A stretch of DNA of 9,875 nucleotides from Deltaproteobacteria bacterium (GTDB taxonomy: Bacteria; Desulfobacterota; Syntrophia; Syntrophales; UBA5619): NCBI GenBank assembly GCA_023487865.1, contig JAMDBG010000034.1:1-9875 (forward strand), in the 5' to 3' direction. The notes beneath the pieces are model-generated. The model ran no database searches. It was not told where the DNA came from and saw only the letters and a program-made list of their open reading frames with translations. Positions 6,605-9,875 of this stretch are shown here, one piece after another. The translations under genes were made by a program, and so were the position numbers. Position 1 is the first letter of the stretch. Each line of letters starts with the position of its first letter.

Positions 6605-7273
6605 TCAGCCGGAGAGCCGCTTATAAATAATTAATTTTCTTGATATATCTGTGAAGGGCAGGCAGATGTCCCGGCAGGCCGCGCGGATCATGCCTGCCGT
6701 GGTTGAAATTGTCTCCGCCTCCTCCATCTCTTCTTGGGGATCGGGACCCTTCTGGGCGATAAGGAGCCCCCCCGGTTTAAGGAAAAAAGAGGCCATCCGG
6801 AGAAGTTCCGGAAGCTTGAAGGCGGCCCGGGACAGGAGGGTATCGAATGCCCCTGCGCAGGCCGGCTCGCCGATCAGGGATTCTACCCGCTCCCGGATAA
6901 TGGTGACATTGTCGAGGCAAAGGGTCCGGACGATGTGGGCAAGAAAGGAGGTCTTTTTCCGCGAGGACTCCACAAGAGTCAGCCGCAGCGCCGGAAGGGC
7001 GATCCGGAGGGGGATGCCGGGGAATCCTCCCCCGCTTCCCAGATCGATGAGCAGGCCGTCCGGCCTCTCGATCCAGGGCAGCGGCGTCAGCGAATCGACA
7101 AAATGACGGATCACGATTTCCCGCGATGTCTGTTCGGAGACGAGGTTGATCCGTCGGTTCCAGAGGAGAAGCTCCCGGTGATACAGGGCGAAGCGCTCCA
7201 ATTCCACCTTTCCGAGGGGAACTCCGACCGCCGCCGCCCCTTCGGAAAGGGTATGGCGCCATGATTCTTCCAT
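6605..7273 (-). CDS. rsmG: 16S rRNA (guanine-527-N7)-methyltransferase RsmG (GidB)
   Basis: RsmG makes m7G527 in the 530 loop of 16S rRNA using S-adenosylmethionine; loss gives low-level streptomycin resistance in several bacteria. The 222-residue protein is slightly longer than E. coli RsmG (207). It shows WNRRINLVS (38-46), the SAM-binding loop LIDLGSGGGFPGIP (75-88), the acidic end of the next strand VES (101-103), SRAAF (148-152) and AQKG (173-176), all family landmarks. The ATG at 7271-7273 has AAAGGG four bases upstream, directly after a hairpin. It sits at its usual place beside parA-parB, but its frequent partners mnmE and mnmG are not upstream. A molybdoenzyme module is found there instead. 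Confidence 0.95.
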   Translation of the reverse strand: MEESWRHTLSEGAAAVGVPLGKVELERFALYHRELLLWNRRINLVSEQTSREIVIRHFVDSLTPLPWIERPDGLLIDLGSGGGFPGIPLRIALPALRLTLVESSRKKTSFLAHIVRTLCLDNVTIIRERVESLIGEPACAGAFDTLLSRAAFKLPELLRMASFFLKPGGLLIAQKGPDPQEEMEEAETISTTAGMIRAACRDICLPFTDISRKLIIYKRLSG

Positions 7274-7282
7274 AATGCCCTT

Positions 7283-7308
7283 TTGACAGAGCGTATCGCT
7301 CCTGTCAA
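7283..7308 (-). repeat. Hairpin in the rsmG leader, just before its ribosome binding site
   Basis: TTGACAG-AGCG pairs with CGCT-CTGTCAA around a three-base loop, with one bulged C at 7301. This is an 11-bp stem with one bulge. On the minus strand it is followed directly by AAAAGGG, the rsmG ribosome binding site, and has no T-run in either direction, so it is not a standard terminator. It could be a leader hairpin or an operator. The minus-strand TTGACA it contains has no good -10 partner at 17 bp. Confidence 0.4.
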
Positions 7309-7389
7309 CACCTTCCTCAAGGGATGGGAATGATCATGGTGCTCCGGAGGCTCAGTATCGGATTCTTTTGGATTTTATGGTGTTACACA

Positions 7390-8073
7390 TCATGAGGCAC
7401 GGAAATCCTCCTCACCGAGAGTTTCTCGCAAATGGCCGGGATTATGACTTCCGACAAAGGACGAAGCACAATCGGCGAGGGCTAAATAAAATCCGTTATC
7501 CGAGGATTCCTTGATTTTCTCGCAAAACTCTCTGATCCACTGCCCGAGAAATTGATCCAGAAATCTCTCCTGTTTCTTTGCCATTTCAAGCGCTGTCGTG
7601 AAATCCGACTTCTCCAACGCCTCTGCTTCCCTGTATGTCAAATAACTCATGAACTCCAGTTCCACAGCGATATGGTCCGGAAGGTCCATACAGTCCTTGT
7701 TTCTGGAAAGCCCCGCCTCCTCGTAGAACCGGATGACTTCCATGGTGGAATCACCCATGACCTTTTTTTCTCCATCAAGGTATAACGAGCCGTACGGGGG
7801 CGCCTTTATCTCAAAAGGACCGAGAAAGAGCCTTGTATACTCAACGGTCAGATCCTCATCGCTGTATTTACGAATCATCTCCTCCATCGCTGCAGAAAAT
7901 ACGGCGGTTCCGGGACTTATCTCCCGTAAAGTTATCGTCAGATGAGTCAGCAGATGTTCTTCCTGGAAGAGATTCATCTGCGGCTGGCAGAAACACGCTG
8001 ACAAAAAACGATAGCAATCCGACTTCATCTTCTCCTGTAGAACGATTTCCGGAATACTCTTCACGTTACTCAC
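7390..8073 (-). CDS. TorD/DmsD-family molybdoenzyme maturation chaperone
   Basis: Cytoplasmic chaperones of this family bind the apo-catalytic subunit of DMSO-reductase-type enzymes, assist molybdenum-cofactor insertion and hold back Tat export until folding is complete. The 227-residue, largely helical sequence has the family pattern VEYTRLFLGPFEIKAPPYGS (77-96) and PDHIAVELEFMSYL (132-145), the conserved helix carrying the PDH and E-x-EFM residues. It follows the ferredoxin subunit by 77 bp in the same orientation, fitting a catalytic-ferredoxin-chaperone operon. The annotated start is GTG at 8071-8073. A second in-frame GTG at 8062-8064 (codon 4) has GAAGG nine bases upstream and may be the true start, and ATG at codon 16 is a further option. 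The family is clear, but the exact member cannot be named because the client enzyme is only partly visible. Confidence 0.85.
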   Translation of the reverse strand: MSNVKSIPEIVLQEKMKSDCYRFLSACFCQPQMNLFQEEHLLTHLTITLREISPGTAVFSAAMEEMIRKYSDEDLTVEYTRLFLGPFEIKAPPYGSLYLDGEKKVMGDSTMEVIRFYEEAGLSRNKDCMDLPDHIAVELEFMSYLTYREAEALEKSDFTTALEMAKKQERFLDQFLGQWIREFCEKIKESSDNGFYLALADCASSFVGSHNPGHLRETLGEEDFRAS

Positions 8074-8091
8074 CCTTCACTCTTTTCATGC

Positions 8092-8131
8092 AAGAGGTGT
8101 GGAACGACTGACATTCCGTTCCACACCTCTT
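8092..8131 (-). repeat. Perfect 15-bp hairpin between ferredoxin subunit and chaperone genes
   Basis: AAGAGGTGTGGAACG (8092-8106) pairs perfectly with 8117-8131 around a 10-base loop. In the direction of transcription the stem follows the ferredoxin stop by 19 bp and ends 18 bp before the chaperone GTG, leaving its ribosome binding region free. No U-run follows on the minus strand, so it is more likely a partial terminator, an RNA-processing site or a 3'-stabilising stem that lowers chaperone expression. On the plus strand four T follow (8130-8133), but no plus-strand gene needs a terminator here. Confidence 0.6.
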
Positions 8132-8150
8132 TTACATGTCTCGGCCGATT

Positions 8151-8984
8151 CTATGCTTTCTGCGATTCCGCCTTGAAGCTCTTTATATAGTAAACATTGG
8201 GTTTGGTTCCCTTCTCGCCGTCCTTCAGCCATTCGCCCTTGTTGTTCTTGAGCCTCGTCGGTTTGTGCTTCTTGATGAGCTGGCTTACCTCGCTGCCGGG
8301 ATCTTCGATGTTTCCTACAATGCGCGCATTTGCCGGACAGGATTCGACACAATATGGTTTCTCGCTCTTCCTGAGCCGGTGGATACAGAAATCACACTTC
8401 TCCACCCAGCCGTCTGTTCTCACATCCTTTAGCTCGCCCCTCCCTTGGGATTCTTTCGGGTTCAGAGGCTTCTTGTCATCCCTAAACGTATACGCGTGCC
8501 GGTAAGGCGGGGCGCCGTCCTTGCCCGCGACCTCGGCGGGCGATGAGGTGCAGCCCGTGATCAATGCGGTCTTGTCCTTGTAGAAATCGTGTGTCTTCAC
8601 GTCAATCTCATTATAACTGATGACGCTGTAAGCCACTTTCGCCTTATCCACGTCCCTGGCGCTGTAAGGGCAGTCGTCCTGACATTTCTTGCACTGTATG
8701 CAGTATTTATAGTTAAACATCGTGATGCCCTCTTCCGTTTTATACAGCGCTTTCGGTTTCGGGCATTGCTTCATGCACTCGGGTTCGCTGCAATGGTTGC
8801 AGCGGACGGGGATCGCGGCATACTTTACCTCCGGGAAGGCGCCTTCTGTCTTGTAGATGAAGTCGGCCCAGTTGAACGACTGCCCCCGTGCCCTTGTCTG
8901 CGTGTTATTCTCTGTCTTGCATGCGATTGCGCATGCCCCGCATCCGACGCATTTTTGTAAATCGATGACCATCGCTATTTGCAT
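8151..8984 (-). CDS. Four-[4Fe-4S] ferredoxin subunit of a molybdoenzyme complex (DmsB/PhsB/TtrB type)
   Basis: Subunits of this type wire electrons between a quinone-linked partner and the molybdenum subunit. Four cysteine sets are visible: C12-C15-C18-C22, C62-C65-C70-C74, C95-C98-C101-C105 and C197-C200-C212-C216. These are 16 ligands for four [4Fe-4S] clusters in the order usual for the family. The protein is long (277 residues against roughly 190-240 for many relatives). The extra length is largely the 91-residue stretch between clusters three and four (106-196), which also holds an unpaired C145, plus a lysine-rich tail. There is no signal peptide or membrane segment, so export, if any, would be with the catalytic partner. 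The ATG (8982-8984) follows a perfect AAGGAGG with good spacing. It starts 18 bp after the catalytic gene and ends with TAG. No membrane anchor gene (NrfD/DmsC type) is present in the window. Confidence 0.9.
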   Translation of the reverse strand: MQIAMVIDLQKCVGCGACAIACKTENNTQTRARGQSFNWADFIYKTEGAFPEVKYAAIPVRCNHCSEPECMKQCPKPKALYKTEEGITMFNYKYCIQCKKCQDDCPYSARDVDKAKVAYSVISYNEIDVKTHDFYKDKTALITGCTSSPAEVAGKDGAPPYRHAYTFRDDKKPLNPKESQGRGELKDVRTDGWVEKCDFCIHRLRKSEKPYCVESCPANARIVGNIEDPGSEVSQLIKKHKPTRLKNNKGEWLKDGEKGTKPNVYYIKSFKAESQKA

Positions 8985-9002
8985 GAATGAAGCCTCCTTT
9001 CC

Positions 9003-9875
9003 TTACACTTTCTCGATCCTGACGCCTGTGAAGCCGCCGTTCCGGGCTGTAGAGCCGCTGAGTCGGTCGTATTCATCAGGAATAAGATCGTTATTGTTAC
9101 TGCCGCGGGGCGTTTTGCCATACTCTTTCGCAGCCACCCGGCCGTAGGCCCAGTGACCCTGGCCGTAGCATTTTGCGATCGTGCCCGGACGCACGCCTTC
9201 CCAGAGCTTTGCCTTGGCGGTGATGCTGCCCGTCTGTGAGGAGAGCTTCACCACGCTGCCGTTTACGATCCCCAGCCTTTTCGCATCCACGGGGTTGATC
9301 TTCACCACGTCGTCCCAGCTTTCGTCTCCCACGTCCACCTTTTTGAACTCCTGATACCAGGGGGTGTTCGCAGAGCGGCCCTCCCGGTTGAGCCGGGACT
9401 TGTAGTCGATGAAGTCGAAGGGATACTCGCTCATGCTGCCGAGACGTTTGGGCGGCTCATAGTGGGGCACAAATCCCAGCTCTCCCTGCGCCGTGTAGCC
9501 GCTGACGGTGAGGATATCATCCACGGTCGTATTGTGCTTTTTGGCATGCTCCATCAGGCCCTTCTTCAGGGTTTCGCTGTAGAATTCGAACTTCTTGGTC
9601 GCCGTGCCGAACTTGCCCCAGTTCTTCCTGAAGGAATACTTCTCGGTGTTCCAGACGCCTTTTTTCCGGAAGTCCTCCCAACCGGCGAGCTTATCTCCCT
9701 TGAGCGGCTCCTTGGGCATCCAGAGCGGGGCGCTGCTGATCTTGGCCGCAATCTCGGTGAATTCGGCGGCATTGGTCGGTTTTTTCTTGGTCTCGGGATC
9801 CGTGAAGGAGGCATAGTAATCATGCAGATTGGGGAACCCCTTGGCCTTGAGTTTTTCGGCCAGCAGCCACATCAC
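9003..9875 (-). CDS. Molybdopterin oxidoreductase catalytic subunit, C-terminal part (5' end outside the window)
   Basis: This is the last 290 residues of a DMSO-reductase-superfamily enzyme, which uses a bis-molybdopterin guanine dinucleotide cofactor for two-electron redox chemistry. The end of the protein shows the molybdopterin-dinucleotide-binding domain: VKINPVDAKRLGIVNGSVVKLSSQ (starting near fragment residue 190) and VRPGTIAKCYGQGHWAYGR. Family members with a four-cluster ferredoxin partner include polysulfide/thiosulfate (PsrA/PhsA), tetrathionate (TtrA) and arsenate (ArrA) reductases; the fragment does not decide among them. The frame is open to the right edge, so the GTG at the edge is an internal codon, not a start. 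The Tat signal, the N-terminal [4Fe-4S] cluster and the Mo ligand that would identify the enzyme lie outside the window. The downstream ferredoxin and TorD-like genes complete the usual module. Confidence 0.88.
   Translation of the reverse strand: MMWLLAEKLKAKGFPNLHDYYASFTDPETKKKPTNAAEFTEIAAKISSAPLWMPKEPLKGDKLAGWEDFRKKGVWNTEKYSFRKNWGKFGTATKKFEFYSETLKKGLMEHAKKHNTTVDDILTVSGYTAQGELGFVPHYEPPKRLGSMSEYPFDFIDYKSRLNREGRSANTPWYQEFKKVDVGDESWDDVVKINPVDAKRLGIVNGSVVKLSSQTGSITAKAKLWEGVRPGTIAKCYGQGHWAYGRVAAKEYGKTPRGSNNNDLIPDEYDRLSGSTARNGGFTGVRIEKV

Noticed and set aside
8588..8960. Plus-strand open frames opposite the ferredoxin gene, some with hydrophobic stretches
   Set aside because: They are complements of cysteine- and lysine-rich coding sequence; the minus strand has the four cluster motifs and a strong ribosome binding site.

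Overview
The window looks like the chromosomal replication-origin region of a Gram-negative, probably anaerobic bacterium. The proteins resemble those of the deltaproteobacterial lineage (Desulfobacterota, Syntrophus-like), but that placement is an impression from protein sequence and gene content, not a computed phylogeny. All nine recognisable genes lie on the minus strand, so transcription runs from high to low coordinates. The order is: molybdoenzyme catalytic subunit (C-terminal part, cut by the right edge), four-cluster ferredoxin subunit, TorD-like chaperone, rsmG, parA, parB, dnaA, dnaN, gyrB (3' end cut by the left edge).

Region 7390-9875 is a respiratory module. It holds the end of a DMSO-reductase-superfamily molybdoenzyme, its electron-transfer subunit with 16 cysteines for four [4Fe-4S] clusters, and the chaperone that normally inserts the molybdenum cofactor and proofreads export. 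The substrate cannot be told from this fragment. A perfect 15-bp hairpin separates the ferredoxin subunit from the chaperone. This module sits directly upstream of rsmG, where mnmE/mnmG are often found.

Region 4886-7273 holds rsmG (16S rRNA m7G methyltransferase) and the chromosome-segregation pair parA-parB, whose stop and start codons overlap. Region 2172-4867 is the initiation core. DnaA boxes lie in the 61 bp between parB and dnaA, including a consensus box in a palindromic pair. dnaA begins with TTG. The 178-bp dnaA-dnaN gap holds an AT-rich stretch next to a run of TAG/TAA trinucleotides that matches the DnaA-trio unwinding element. Together these suggest a bipartite oriC flanking dnaA, as in Bacillus subtilis. 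dnaN is intact and is followed 37 bp later by gyrB, with no recF between them.

gyrB carries an in-frame TAG at codon 321 in place of a normally conserved glutamate codon. The reading frame is otherwise uninterrupted to the window edge (711 codons seen) and keeps all catalytic motifs. TAG is the natural terminator of parB and the ferredoxin gene here, so general reassignment of TAG is unlikely. A base-call error, a strain mutation, or a decayed copy with a second gyrB elsewhere are the realistic explanations. I did not find a clearly novel biological system. The most useful signals are the gyrB nonsense codon and the predicted origin architecture.
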